DNA of 38,788 bases from Chloroflexota bacterium (GTDB taxonomy: Bacteria; Chloroflexota; Limnocylindria; Limnocylindrales; CSP1-4): positions 109,893 to 148,680 of the forward strand of contig PMBR01000089.1 of the NCBI GenBank assembly GCA_003152995.1, in the 5' to 3' direction. The notes beneath the pieces are model-generated. The model ran no database searches. It saw only the letters and a list, made by a program, of their open reading frames with translations, and had not been told where the DNA came from. Position 1 is the stretch's first letter. Each line of letters starts with the position of its first letter. This document shows, in pieces, positions 17,411 through 26,878 of this stretch. The position numbers and the translations under genes were made by a program.

Positions 17411-19939
17411 CTAGCTCGGGCTCAACCGGCGCCGGCGACGGACCTCGCGCTGCCTGAAGAACCACCAGAAGCCTATTGCCAGGGTGCTGTAGACGAACAC
17501 GGTCAGGGCGATCGTCCAGAGGCCGGTAGGGCTCGGGTTGGGCTCGTAACTGCTCACCGGATAGAGGATCACGTGGGCAAACAAGAGGAGCGACATCGCC
17601 CACACCACGGCCCACCTTGCGCGATTCCATGAGAAGAGTTCTTCGCCCTCGAGGTAGCGCAAGGGGATCAGGCCGATCGCGCAACCTTCGACCGCGGTGA
17701 CGAACATCCGGGCGAGCAGCCGGTTGGCCACGACCGCGCCATCCCCGGCGATCGGCCCGCCCGGCTGGAACGGCACGCGGACAAACCAGGCCACGAAACC
17801 GACCGCAAGCAAGATCGTGACGCCCCGAAACGCCATGCGCCCCCTGTCATCCGCGCTCAGGACGACCGCGAACGTGAAGCCACCGATGATTCCGTAGACG
17901 TACCCCGGCTCGACCGCGGTGACCCGCGTGATCAGGACGCAGGCCGCGGCGAGGCCAAGAGTCCAGAGCGCCACCTTCACCTTGCCGCCCTGGCCGTAGT
18001 GCCGGCGAACGTAGAGCTCGCCCGGGACCTGTGACACCGCCGTGCCGACCGCGATCCCGAACAAAGTCGTCCCGAACGTCTCGAGCCCGTTGCGGAACGG
18101 GAAGGTTGGCTCCAGGAACGAGTACAGCAAAGTCGCGAGGCCGAGGTACGCGAGCAGGCCGGCCCTGGTCGTGGACAGCGCCTTGACTCGGGTTCCTGCG
18201 CCGGCCAGGTGACGCCGGCCGCGCATCCACTTCGGGCGGCGCCGGCGCACCCAACGCTCGATCAAGGTCCGGTTGGCGGAGAGCGTGCGGTTGAAGATCG
18301 GCGTCGGGGCGCCGAGCAGGAGCATGAGGAGCATGGTGATCCCTATGCTCCGGGCCACGTCCGCGGGTGCGAGGGACACGTCGAAGGGGCCGGGCACCGC
18401 GTCGGTAATCGACGGCGCGGCTGCCACCGGTGCGTCGAGCAGGAGGACGGCGAGCTCGTCGGCGCTGACTTCGGAGACGAACGCCCGACCTGTGACTGGG
18501 TCGAGAGCGGCGGCCGAGCCACCGCGGACGCCTTCGAGGTCCGCGGCCAGGCGGAGCGTCCCGTTCGCGGCGATGTCGTAGACGAGCGCTGCCGCACGAT
18601 CGCGGAGCGGCACGAGGAGCGCGTGCCGGCCCGGCAGCAGAACAGCGGTCGAGGCCCCGCCCCGACCGGCAGGCCCAGCGGCGCCCGTCGGATCCGGGTC
18701 GATCGGCGAGCTCGACGTCTGCTTGAGCACGTCGCCGGGTCCGACCGAGATCGTCGAGATGCTGCGGGCTCCGTCCTCGACGACAAGTACCGCGCCGCTG
18801 GCCGGGTCGGGGACGATCGCGGTTGGGCCGGAAGCGGGAAGCGACCCGCCGATGATCGCCGGCGTGGATGCGCTCGCGTCGATGACCGAAACGCTGCCCC
18901 CGCCGGGGCTGCCGGCTGCGTTCGTCGTGGTCGCACCGGCGTACACGACCTCCCTGGCCGCATCGAGGGCAAGGGCGGAAACTGAGCCTGGGAGCGTGAT
19001 CGTCGTCTCGATCGTCAGATCTGCGCTCAGCACGAGCAATTCGGCGGCGCCCTGGATGGCCACGAACAGCCGCCCGGACTTGGGGTCGAACACCATCAGC
19101 GACGGGTTGCCTGGGACGTCCGTCGTCCGGAGCAACACCGGCGTCCGCGCCCGCCCATCGACCTCGGCAACCCGGCAGTCCGCGGTCAGCGAGACGAACA
19201 CGTGACCGGTACCCGGGTCCAGCGCCACGTCACTTGGGAAGCCTCCGACCGGGATCCGGGTCTCGACGTGAATCGTGGACGGATCCAGCGGGCGACCGTC
19301 GATCACGGACAGCGTGCCGGCGGTCAGGTTCGTGACGAACACTCGACCCCGAGGGTCCGTCGAGTCGACGACGATGCCGCCGGGGCTGGGCATCGTGTCC
19401 ACCGTGCCTCCGACCCGGTCGACGATCACAGGGTCGGTGCTCGCGGCGATGGGTGCCGGACCGCCGCCAAACCCGCCGAACGTGCAAGACGTTGCGGCCG
19501 GAGTTGATGGCGATGGCGATGGCGACGGCGCCGTGCTCGCGGTCGCGCTCGGAGAAGGGACCGGAGTCGTGCGGCTGAAGCTGAATGTGCCGCTCCGGCC
19601 GTTTGTGTCCTTGAACGTCCCGGAGAGGACCTTGCCGTCGGGGGAGACGACGCCGGTAGAGTGCGAGGTGTAGCCCGCCGTCACCGAATCGAATTTCACC
19701 GTGTTGCCGCTGACCGACCCGGTGACCGTATACGTCGCGGCGTTCGCGGTTCCGGAGATCGCTCCGGTCGAGAAATCCTCGGATGTGATGGCGAGCGTAT
19801 TGTGGAACGAGCCGATGTTCGCGACGGCGAACCCGTCCCAGTTGCCTCGCACGTCGACCGGACCGGCGGCCAGCACTGCGGACGTGGTCAACGCAAGGAC
19901 GAACGCCGTCGCCAGGACGCCCGCCACGACCCGCCGCAT
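17411..19939 (-). CDS. YVTN/NHL-like beta-propeller with C-terminal multi-TM region (resembles FGLLP-motif membrane proteins)
   Basis: ATG at 19939 (MRRVVAGVLATAFVLALTTSAVLA). Propeller motifs (GRVFVTNLTAGTLSVIDGRPLDPSTIHVETRIPVGGFPSDVALDPGTGHVFVS) and five or more TM segments at the C-terminus. Confidence 0.75.
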   Translation of the reverse strand: MRRVVAGVLATAFVLALTTSAVLAAGPVDVRGNWDGFAVANIGSFHNTLAITSEDFSTGAISGTANAATYTVTGSVSGNTVKFDSVTAGYTSHSTGVVSPDGKVLSGTFKDTNGRSGTFSFSRTTPVPSPSATASTAPSPSPSPSTPAATSCTFGGFGGGPAPIAASTDPVIVDRVGGTVDTMPSPGGIVVDSTDPRGRVFVTNLTAGTLSVIDGRPLDPSTIHVETRIPVGGFPSDVALDPGTGHVFVSLTADCRVAEVDGRARTPVLLRTTDVPGNPSLMVFDPKSGRLFVAIQGAAELLVLSADLTIETTITLPGSVSALALDAAREVVYAGATTTNAAGSPGGGSVSVIDASASTPAIIGGSLPASGPTAIVPDPASGAVLVVEDGARSISTISVGPGDVLKQTSSSPIDPDPTGAAGPAGRGGASTAVLLPGRHALLVPLRDRAAALVYDIAANGTLRLAADLEGVRGGSAAALDPVTGRAFVSEVSADELAVLLLDAPVAAAPSITDAVPGPFDVSLAPADVARSIGITMLLMLLLGAPTPIFNRTLSANRTLIERWVRRRRPKWMRGRRHLAGAGTRVKALSTTRAGLLAYLGLATLLYSFLEPTFPFRNGLETFGTTLFGIAVGTAVSQVPGELYVRRHYGQGGKVKVALWTLGLAAACVLITRVTAVEPGYVYGIIGGFTFAVVLSADDRGRMAFRGVTILLAVGFVAWFVRVPFQPGGPIAGDGAVVANRLLARMFVTAVEGCAIGLIPLRYLEGEELFSWNRARWAVVWAMSLLLFAHVILYPVSSYEPNPSPTGLWTIALTVFVYSTLAIGFWWFFRQREVRRRRRLSPS

Positions 19940-20120
19940 TCTTGCTCCAGCCTCGCCTCGCCGACCGCGGGCATATGCCCGGGGAGGCGCCGACGCTACC
20001 ACAGGGTGTCGTGCGGCGTGGGAGTGTCCTGGCTGGCGAGGAAGGACCACGACAAGACCTTCGCGGAGGTCGCCGCACGACCGATCTGCCCGTCGGCGAG
20101 GGACGCCCGTCGTCGCTATC

Positions 20121-20210
20121 CATTGCACCAGGCCCCCGCCGGGGACGATGATCTGCTCGACGGCGCGGCCGCATGCGTCCAGCGGGCTCGTGCCGTATGG
20201 AGGGTTCCCG
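20121..20210 (+). promoter_or_regulatory. Conserved ~91-bp leader upstream of paralog 1
   Basis: cattgcacca...gatgatctgctcgacggcgcggccgcatgcgtccagcgggctcgtgccgtatggagggttcccg, conserved in front of all five paralogs and ending in an RBS-like TGGAGGG. Confidence 0.7.
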
Positions 20211-21647
20211 ATGGCTGCCGAACCGTTCCCCGAGCCGATCGTTCTCGACGATGCCGCTCCCGAAGCTCCGCCGCCCGAGCCGGCCCGCTCGCGGCGCTCG
20301 ATCCTGGGGGCCGGCCTGGCCGGGCTGGCCGGGCTCGTCCTCGGCTCACTGGGTCGACCGCTACCCGCGGAGGCTGCCGCGGGCGGCTCGCTCATCATGG
20401 GATCCGCCAACAGCGCCGGGACCACCGACACCAGTCTTTCGACCAATTCGAGCGGGACCGCTCTCCAGGCCACCCAAAACGGAGCCGGAACTGCTTTGCG
20501 TGGCATCGCCAACAACGGCATCGCGGGTTTCTTCACCAGCGCTAACGGTTCGGGCGTGTCCGGCGTGGTGGCCAACAACACCAAGTACGGCGTGTACGGC
20601 GGCAACGACGCGTTGACCTACGGCGGCGGTGCCGCGATCCGCGCCAACGGTGAACAGAACCACGGCCTGGTTGCGACCACGGCCGCCACCAGCGCCTATG
20701 CCATCAAAGCAACGAACACGAACCCGGGCAGCGGCGGTTCGGGCGGTCCAGCGATCCGTGCCCTGGCGGGAGGAGGCACCGATGCAAAGCTCGATGGGCT
20801 GGGCGTGCTTCACGGCGCCGGGGAGTTCTGCGGCACGATCGGGGTCGTGGCCATGGCCAGTGGAAGCGGCTATGGCGTCTACGGTTCCAGTCAATCGTCG
20901 ACTGGAATCTACGGTTCCAGTGTCTCGGGTGATGGCGTCTACGGTTCTAGCGACTCGGCGTATGGCGTCTGCGGTGCCAGCGCGTCGGGGTACGGCGTTT
21001 ACGGTTCCAGCGACTCGGAGGCCGGGGTCTTCGGTGAGAGCGAGTCGGGCTACGGCGTCTCCGGCTACTGCAGCAGCGGGGATGGCGTCCTCGGTTCCAG
21101 CGACTCGGGGTACGGGGTCTACTGCAACGGCAAGGCGGGAGTCTCCGGCAACCTACACGTCGTCGGCACGCTGTCCAAGGGCGGCGGCTCGTTCAAGATC
21201 GACCATCCCCTCGATCCGGCCAATAAGTTCCTGTACCACAGTTTCGTCGAATCGCCCGACATGAAGAACGTCTACGACGGCGTCGTGACGCTCGATTCGA
21301 AGGGCGAGGCCGCGGTGACCTTGCCCGACTGGTTCGAGGCCCTCAACCGCGACACCCGTGTCCAGCTGACGGCGGTTGGCCAGGCGGCGCCTGATCTTCA
21401 CGTGAGGACAAAGGTCCAGAACGGCGCCTTCTCGATCGCAGGTGGCAAGGCGGGCCAGGAGGTGTACTGGCAGCTCACCGGCATCCGAAAGGATGCCTGG
21501 GCGGACGCCCATCGAATCCCGGTCGAAGAGGAGAAGCCCGCCGCGGAGCGCGGGCTCTACCTCCACCCGACCGAGCACGGCCAGTCTGCCGCCAAGGGTA
21601 TCGATGCGGTTCGCAACGCCGCGATGAAGCCGCACGCGGGTAAGTAG
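20211..21647 (+). CDS. Tat-type secreted decapeptide-repeat protein, paralog 1 (8 repeats)
   Basis: MAAEPFPEPIVLDDAAPEAPPPEPARSRRSILGAGLAGLAGLVLGSLGRP (twin-arginine type signal), GVYGSSxSGx array, C-terminal KGGGSFKIDHPLDPANKFLYHSFVESPDMKNVYDG...HRIPVEEEKPAAERGLYLHPTEHG...AMKPHAGK. Confidence 0.9.
   Translation: MAAEPFPEPIVLDDAAPEAPPPEPARSRRSILGAGLAGLAGLVLGSLGRPLPAEAAAGGSLIMGSANSAGTTDTSLSTNSSGTALQATQNGAGTALRGIANNGIAGFFTSANGSGVSGVVANNTKYGVYGGNDALTYGGGAAIRANGEQNHGLVATTAATSAYAIKATNTNPGSGGSGGPAIRALAGGGTDAKLDGLGVLHGAGEFCGTIGVVAMASGSGYGVYGSSQSSTGIYGSSVSGDGVYGSSDSAYGVCGASASGYGVYGSSDSEAGVFGESESGYGVSGYCSSGDGVLGSSDSGYGVYCNGKAGVSGNLHVVGTLSKGGGSFKIDHPLDPANKFLYHSFVESPDMKNVYDGVVTLDSKGEAAVTLPDWFEALNRDTRVQLTAVGQAAPDLHVRTKVQNGAFSIAGGKAGQEVYWQLTGIRKDAWADAHRIPVEEEKPAAERGLYLHPTEHGQSAAKGIDAVRNAAMKPHAGK
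20874..21113 (+). repeat. 8 x 30-bp repeats encoding GVYGSSDSGY-like decapeptides
   Basis: GVYGSSQSST GIYGSSVSGD GVYGSSDSAY GVCGASASGY GVYGSSDSEA GVFGESESGY GVSGYCSSGD GVLGSSDSGY. Confidence 0.95.
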
Positions 21648-21736
21648 CGGGTCGAACGGGGGCTGAGCAGGTCGTGGCGCCCGATCCGTTACCTCATGGC
21701 CACACTGGAGCCTGAGGACCTTCTGACGGCTTCAAC

Positions 21737-21778
21737 GTCGACAACCCGAACCCTGCGGGGAGACGCTGGGTTGTCGAC
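21737..21778. terminator. Inverted repeat between convergent genes, probable bidirectional terminator
   Basis: GTCGACAACCC (21737-21747) and GGGTTGTCGAC (21768-21778) are perfect inverted repeats, with an inner CCCTGCGGG hairpin; sits between paralog 1 (+) and the tetR-like gene (-). Confidence 0.6.
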
Positions 21779-21791
21779 ACGTGCGTGGGGA

Positions 21792-22430
21792 CTACACCTG
21801 GGCGCGGCCTGCTCGGGGTCGGGTTCGTAGCAGCTGGCCCTTCAAGCACCTCGCCAGCCACGCTTCGAACTCGTCGGCGCTCCAACCCCCGATGTCCGTG
21901 AGCTCGGCATAGACCTCCGGCAAGGTCAGCGCGTCGAGGATGGCCGTCGCATGCGCCACGTCAACCGCGGGCGCCAGCTGTCCTTCGAGCGACCGGACGA
22001 AGCGTGCGATGCCGGCGCGCCGCATGCCGAGCACCTGCTCCACTTCGGCGCGGACCGACGGATCGGTCGCTGCTGCGTTGCTGTGGATCGCAACCACATC
22101 GTGCCCGAACTCCCAGCGTCGGCGGATCGAGCTTGCGAACAACTCGAGCTTCCGCTCCGTTCCGGCCTCGCTCATGGCGTCTTCGTATAGCGCCTCCGCA
22201 GCCGGTTGGCGCAGGATCGTGTCGCGAAGCTCGTGCAGGATCCCAGCCTTCGAGCCGTACACCGCGTATACCGTCTGCACCGCCACGCCGGCCTCGTCGG
22301 CGACGGCCTGGAGCGTCGTCGCACCGTAGCCGCGGCTCCCGAAAAGGGTCCGCGCGGCATCGGCAATACGCCGACGGGTGACGGCCGCCCGCTCGTCCCG
22401 CAGGGTAAGCCTCCCTTTGACATCGCCCAT
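21792..22430 (-). CDS. TetR family transcriptional regulator
   Basis: N-terminal HTH: RRRIADAARTLFGSRGYGATTLQAVADEAGVAVQTVYAVYGSKAGILHELRD. Confidence 0.92.
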   Translation of the reverse strand: MGDVKGRLTLRDERAAVTRRRIADAARTLFGSRGYGATTLQAVADEAGVAVQTVYAVYGSKAGILHELRDTILRQPAAEALYEDAMSEAGTERKLELFASSIRRRWEFGHDVVAIHSNAAATDPSVRAEVEQVLGMRRAGIARFVRSLEGQLAPAVDVAHATAILDALTLPEVYAELTDIGGWSADEFEAWLARCLKGQLLRTRPRAGRAQV

Positions 22431-22435
22431 GTCGG

Positions 22436-22471
22436 TAGAGTATCACTCTACGTCAATAGAGTACCACTCTA
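22436..22471. promoter_or_regulatory. Two tandem palindromic operator sites for the adjacent TetR regulator
   Basis: TAGAGTATCACTCTA (22436-22450) and TAGAGTACCACTCTA (22457-22471), centres 21 bp apart, in the divergent intergenic region. Confidence 0.85.
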
Positions 22472-22489
22472 ATGAACGTAGGAGATGGC

Positions 22490-22921
22490 ATGTCGACCGA
22501 AGAGAACATCGCGGCGTTCCGCAGGCTCATCGAAGTTGGTTTCACTCAGGGCGACCTCAGCGTCGTGGACGAGTTGGTCTCCCCCGCATGCATCGAGCAC
22601 CAGAGAGGGAATATGCCCGGCATCGAAGGCACGAAGGCGACGATCACGACCCTTCGCAGGTGGTTCTCGGACTTCGAGCTCACCGTCGTCAAGGTCGCAG
22701 CCGACGGCGACACCGTCTGGTCGCTCAACCGCGCCCGAGGCGTGAACACCGGTTCGGTCATGGGCTTCCCGCCCACCGGCAAGTCGTTCGAGACCGACGT
22801 CATGGACGTCGCCCGGTTCGAGGACGGCAAGATCGTCGAGCACTGGGGCGTGCCCGATCAGCTCGGCCTGCTCATGCAGCTCGGCTTGATGAAGCGGCCG
22901 CAGTCCGTCGGCGCCCGCTGA
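22490..22921 (+). CDS. Ester cyclase / SnoaL-like polyketide cyclase family protein
   Basis: MSTEENIAAFRRLIEVGFTQGDLSVVDELVSPACIEHQRG...ITTLRRWFSDFELTVVKVAADGDTVW...PTGKSFETDVMDVARFEDGKIVEHWGVPDQLGLLMQLG; RBS AGGAG upstream. Confidence 0.88.
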   Translation: MSTEENIAAFRRLIEVGFTQGDLSVVDELVSPACIEHQRGNMPGIEGTKATITTLRRWFSDFELTVVKVAADGDTVWSLNRARGVNTGSVMGFPPTGKSFETDVMDVARFEDGKIVEHWGVPDQLGLLMQLGLMKRPQSVGAR

Positions 22922-23115
22922 GTTCGGGCGGCATCAGGGCCAGGAGTCAACCGGAGCGTTTGGGCCGCGAGGAGGCGCATGCGGAGCCGGTGGGACGGGC
23001 ACTCTGGATTGGCTCCGCATATGGCAGTGCGGACAACTCGGGCGCACGCGCCGGGTCGAGTCCGTGTCTGTGGCCGCCCGAATGCGTCCGGAGGTGGCGC
23101 CCGAATCCTTGAGCG

Positions 23116-23607
23116 CTATTCCTTCCGGCCGGGCGGCCAGGTCCCCATGACCTGACGAAGAATCGCGAACTCGCCGACGTGGTAGGCGTTGTGGTCGGCG
23201 ACCAGGCGGACCTCGCGGAGGATGGTGTGCCCCGGGGTGTTCGGGATCGTTGCCAGCAGGTCGGTGGCGGGATCGGCCACGAGCTCGTGGAGCGCCGTGC
23301 GGTCGGCCCTAAAACCCTCGACCGTCAGCGCGAACTGCTTGGGCGTCGCAGAAGCGTCGCGCGCCGGCCAGTACTCCTCCGGCCAGTTGGGCGCGAGGTA
23401 TTTGCGGTTCCGAATGTAGTCGAGGATGTCCGCCTGAGCGATCCGGATGTGCTCGAGCAAATGCCAGGACGTGTACGGCACGTTCGGCGGCATCCGGTTG
23501 ATGGCGTCATCTGGGAAGTCCGCCACGGCGGCGTCAATCGGCATATGGGCGCCGTGCCCGTCGATGAGCGCGAGGAGCTGCTCGCGCAGGATGTCGCTGG
23601 CGACCAT
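23116..23607 (-). CDS. DinB-like family protein
   Basis: PYTSWHLLEHIRIAQADILDYIRNRKYLAPNWPEEYWP...FRADRTALHELV...HTILREVRLVADHNAYHVGEFAILRQVMGTWP. Confidence 0.85.
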   Translation of the reverse strand: MVASDILREQLLALIDGHGAHMPIDAAVADFPDDAINRMPPNVPYTSWHLLEHIRIAQADILDYIRNRKYLAPNWPEEYWPARDASATPKQFALTVEGFRADRTALHELVADPATDLLATIPNTPGHTILREVRLVADHNAYHVGEFAILRQVMGTWPPGRKE

Positions 23608-23826
23608 TTCGTCCTCGGTCTGCTGGACTCGTCGGCGCGTGGCCTTGGCGCCCAGGTGCTCGATGCCCTGGACGCGCCCTCCACGCTGGTCGCCGACAAT
23701 CCTGCCCCATCGACCGTAATTCGTCCCGGTCGCCGCGCAAGAACCGCGGTCGGCCGCGCAATGCCGGCTGGCCGGCGTCGATGTGTTTGAGGATCGACCG
23801 GATCTGTAACCCCGATTCTCGCAGAC

Positions 23827-23918
23827 CCATTGCGTCTCGCTCCCGACGGGAGCGATGATCCGCTCGACGGTGCGGCCGCACGCGTCCAGCGGGCTCGCGC
23901 CGAGTGGAGGGTCTCCCG
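23827..23918 (+). promoter_or_regulatory. Conserved leader upstream of paralog 2
   Basis: cattgcgtctcgctcccgacgggagcgatgatccgctcgacggtgcggccgcacgcgtccagcgggctcgcgccgagtggagggtctcccg. Confidence 0.7.
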
Positions 23919-25289
23919 ATGGCTGCCGAACCGTTCACCGAGCCGATCGTTCTCGACGATGCCGCTCCCGAAGCTCCGCCGCCCGAGCCGGCCCGCTCGC
24001 GGCGCTCGATCCTCGGGGCCGGTCTGGCCGGCCTGGCCGGGCTGGTTCTCGGCTCGCTCGGGAGACCGCAAGCGGCGGATGCCGCGGCAGGTGGCTCGCT
24101 CGTCATGGGAGCCTCCAACGACGCCGGGACCACGAACACGGATCTCGCCACCAACTCGACCGGCACCGCTCTCTATGTCCACCAGAACGGCACGGGCACG
24201 GCCGTTCGGGGTATCGCCAACAACGGCATCGCCGGCTTCTTCACCAGCTCGAACGGATCGGGTGTCAGTGGCGTCGTGGCCAACAACACCAAGTACGGCG
24301 TCTACGGCGGCAACGACGCTCTGACCTACGGTGGCGGCGCCGCCATCCGGGCCGCGGGCGGCCAGAACCACGGCCTCGTGGCCACTACGGCGAGTACCTC
24401 CGCCTTCGCCATCAAGGCGACGAACACGAACGCGGGCACCGGATATGCAGCCGGGCCATGCATCCGCGCCCTTTCGGGAGGCGGCACCGACGCCGACATC
24501 GATGGGCTGGCGCTGCATCGCGGCGCGGGGGAGTTCTGCGGCGCCAGCGGCGTGGTTGCCGTCGGCAAGTCGAGCTTCGGCGTCTACGGCTCCAGCGTCT
24601 CGTCGTACGGCGTGAACGGTGTCAGCAACTCGATGGCCGGCGTCTACGGTGTCAGCGACACGGGGGACGGTGTCCACGGTTCCAGCTCGTCGGCGACCGG
24701 CGTCTACGGCCGCTGCGACTCAGGAGTTGGCGTCTACGGCTCGACCGATTCGGGGTTTGGCCTCTACAGCAACGGCGACGAGATAGTCAACGGCGACCTG
24801 AACGTCATCGGCACCCTGTCCAAGGGCGGCGGCTCGTTCAAGATCGACCACCCCCTCGATCCCGCGAACAAGTTCCTCTATCACAGCTTCGTCGAATCGC
24901 CGGACATGCTCAACGTGTACAGCGGCACGGTCACGCTCGATGCCAAGGGCGAGGCGACTGTCAGTCTGCCGGCCTGGTTCGACGCCCTCAATCGAGACGC
25001 TCGGATCCAGCTCACAGCGGTCGGCGAGTTCAGCCCGCTGTACGTCAAGTCGGAGATGCACGGGGGCTCCTTCTCGATGGCTGGTGGCAAGGCTAGCCAG
25101 CGGGTGTACTGGCAACTCACCGGCATCCGACAGGACGCTTGGGCCAACGCCCACCGCATCCCGGTGGAAGAGGAGAAGCCGGCAGCCGAGCGCGGGCTCT
25201 ACCTCCATCCGACCGAGCACGGCAAGCCCGACACCAAGGGGATCGAGCAGGTCCGGAACGCCGCGATGAAGCCGGCCGGTCACAAGTAA
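23919..25289 (+). CDS. Tat-type secreted decapeptide-repeat protein, paralog 2 (6 repeats)
   Basis: Same architecture as paralog 1; array at 24579-24758; C-terminal AGSF-like SFKIDHPLDPANKFLYHSFVESPDMLNVYSG... module. Confidence 0.9.
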   Translation: MAAEPFTEPIVLDDAAPEAPPPEPARSRRSILGAGLAGLAGLVLGSLGRPQAADAAAGGSLVMGASNDAGTTNTDLATNSTGTALYVHQNGTGTAVRGIANNGIAGFFTSSNGSGVSGVVANNTKYGVYGGNDALTYGGGAAIRAAGGQNHGLVATTASTSAFAIKATNTNAGTGYAAGPCIRALSGGGTDADIDGLALHRGAGEFCGASGVVAVGKSSFGVYGSSVSSYGVNGVSNSMAGVYGVSDTGDGVHGSSSSATGVYGRCDSGVGVYGSTDSGFGLYSNGDEIVNGDLNVIGTLSKGGGSFKIDHPLDPANKFLYHSFVESPDMLNVYSGTVTLDAKGEATVSLPAWFDALNRDARIQLTAVGEFSPLYVKSEMHGGSFSMAGGKASQRVYWQLTGIRQDAWANAHRIPVEEEKPAAERGLYLHPTEHGKPDTKGIEQVRNAAMKPAGHK

Positions 25290-25299
25290 AGCCTGCGCC

Positions 25300-25391
25300 C
25301 ATTGCACCGGACCTCCGCCGGGTCGATGATCCGCTCGGCGGTGCGGCCGCATAGGTCCTAGCGAATCTCGCGCCGTTGGAGGATTCCTCGA
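25300..25391 (+). promoter_or_regulatory. Conserved leader upstream of paralog 3
   Basis: cattgcaccggacctccgccgggtcgatgatccgctcggcggtgcggccgcataggtcc... immediately before the ATG at 25392. Confidence 0.7.
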
Positions 25392-26711
25392 ATGGCTGCC
25401 GAACCGCTGACCGAACCCATCCTTTTCGCCGATGCCGCCCCGGACGCTCCACAACCCGAGCCGGCCCGCTCGCGGCGCTCCATCCTTGGGGCCGGCCTCG
25501 CCGGCCTCGCCGGTCTGGTCCTGGGCTCGTTGGGGAGACCGCAAGCGGCGGATGCCGCGGCAGGTGGCTCGCTCATCATGGGTGCCTCCAACGACGCCGG
25601 GACCACGAACACGGACCTCGCCACCAACTCGACCGGCACCGCTCTCTATGTCCACCAGAACGGGACCGGCACGGCTGTCCGGGGCATCGCCAACAACGGC
25701 ATCGCCGGCTTCTTCACAAGCTCGAACGGCTCGGGCGTGAGTGGCGTGGTAGCGAACAACACCAAGTACGGCGTGTACGGCGGTAACGACGCTCTGACCC
25801 ACGGCACCGGAGCCGCCATCCGGGCCGCGGGCGAGCAGAACCACGGCCTCGTCGCAACCACGGCCAACGCGAGCGCCTTCGCCATCAAGGCCACGAACAC
25901 CTACGCCGGTACCGATCCGTCGGCCGGAGCTGGCATCCGCGCCCTGGCGGGTGGCGCCACCGACGCCAACATCGATGGGCTGTCGCAGTGGCACGCCGCC
26001 GGGGAGTTCTGCGGCGCGACCGGCGTCCTGGCCGTGGCCAGTCCGGGGGATGGCGACGGCGTCTACGGTCTCAGCAACTCAGGGTTAGGCGTCTACGGCT
26101 ACAGCAACTCGGGGATGGGCGTCTACGGCTACAGCCACTCGGCGTACGGCGTCTACGGCTACAGCACGTCGGGAACGGCCTCCGTCTACTGCGACGGGGA
26201 CGGGTACGTGACCGGCAATCTCTATGTCGCCGGCAACGTGACCAAGGCGGGCGGCTCCTTCAAGATCGACCATCCCCTCGATCCGGCCAACAAGTTCCTA
26301 TATCACAGCTTCGTCGAGTCGCCGGACATGAAGAACGTCTACGACGGCGTCGTGACCCTCGATGCGAAAGGCGAAGCCACCGTCACGCTCCCGGTCTGGT
26401 TCGAGGCCCTCAACCGGGACACTCGGATCCAGCTGACGGCGGTTGGCCAGTTCAGCCCGCTGTACGTGAAGACAAAGGTCCAGAACGGCGCATTCTCGAT
26501 CGCCGGTGGCAAGGGCGACCAGGAAGTCTACTGGCAGCTCACCGGCATTCGACAGGACGCCTGGGCGGACGCTCATCGGATCCCGCTCGAAGAGGCGAAG
26601 CCGGCCGCCGAGCGTGGGCTCTACCTCCATCCGACCGAGCATGGCCAGCCTGCCGCCAAGGGTATCGACGCTGTTCGCAACGCCGCGATGAAGCCGCACG
26701 CGGGTAAGTAG
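25392..26711 (+). CDS. Tat-type secreted decapeptide-repeat protein, paralog 3 (4 repeats)
   Basis: Same architecture; array at 26058-26177; ends AMKPHAGK. Confidence 0.9.
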   Translation: MAAEPLTEPILFADAAPDAPQPEPARSRRSILGAGLAGLAGLVLGSLGRPQAADAAAGGSLIMGASNDAGTTNTDLATNSTGTALYVHQNGTGTAVRGIANNGIAGFFTSSNGSGVSGVVANNTKYGVYGGNDALTHGTGAAIRAAGEQNHGLVATTANASAFAIKATNTYAGTDPSAGAGIRALAGGATDANIDGLSQWHAAGEFCGATGVLAVASPGDGDGVYGLSNSGLGVYGYSNSGMGVYGYSHSAYGVYGYSTSGTASVYCDGDGYVTGNLYVAGNVTKAGGSFKIDHPLDPANKFLYHSFVESPDMKNVYDGVVTLDAKGEATVTLPVWFEALNRDTRIQLTAVGQFSPLYVKTKVQNGAFSIAGGKGDQEVYWQLTGIRQDAWADAHRIPLEEAKPAAERGLYLHPTEHGQPAAKGIDAVRNAAMKPHAGK

Positions 26712-26787
26712 CGGGTCGAACCGGGCCGGGACCACCGCCAGGCTTATCCCGCCCCCGCTCCCCCGGGTCACCGACTCTCCAGACGCC

Positions 26788-26878
26788 CATTGCACCGGGT
26801 TCCCGTCGGGTCGATGATCCGCTCGGCGGTGCGGCCGCATACGTCCAGCGAAACTCGCGCCGTCTGGAGGGTCTCCCG
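26788..26878 (+). promoter_or_regulatory. Conserved leader upstream of paralog 4
   Basis: cattgcaccgggttcccgtcgggtcgatgatccgctcggcggtgcggccgcatacgtccagcgaaactcgcgccgtctggagggtctcccg. Confidence 0.7.

Noticed and set aside
19940-20605. N-terminal extension of the 17411-20605 minus ORF
   Set aside because: The extension crosses paralog 1 in antisense; a good signal peptide begins at the ATG at 19939, so the start was placed there.
20874-21113. Decapeptide-coding repeats as a CRISPR array
   Set aside because: Repeats are contiguous, in frame, degenerate at DNA level and without spacers; they are protein-coding tandem repeats.
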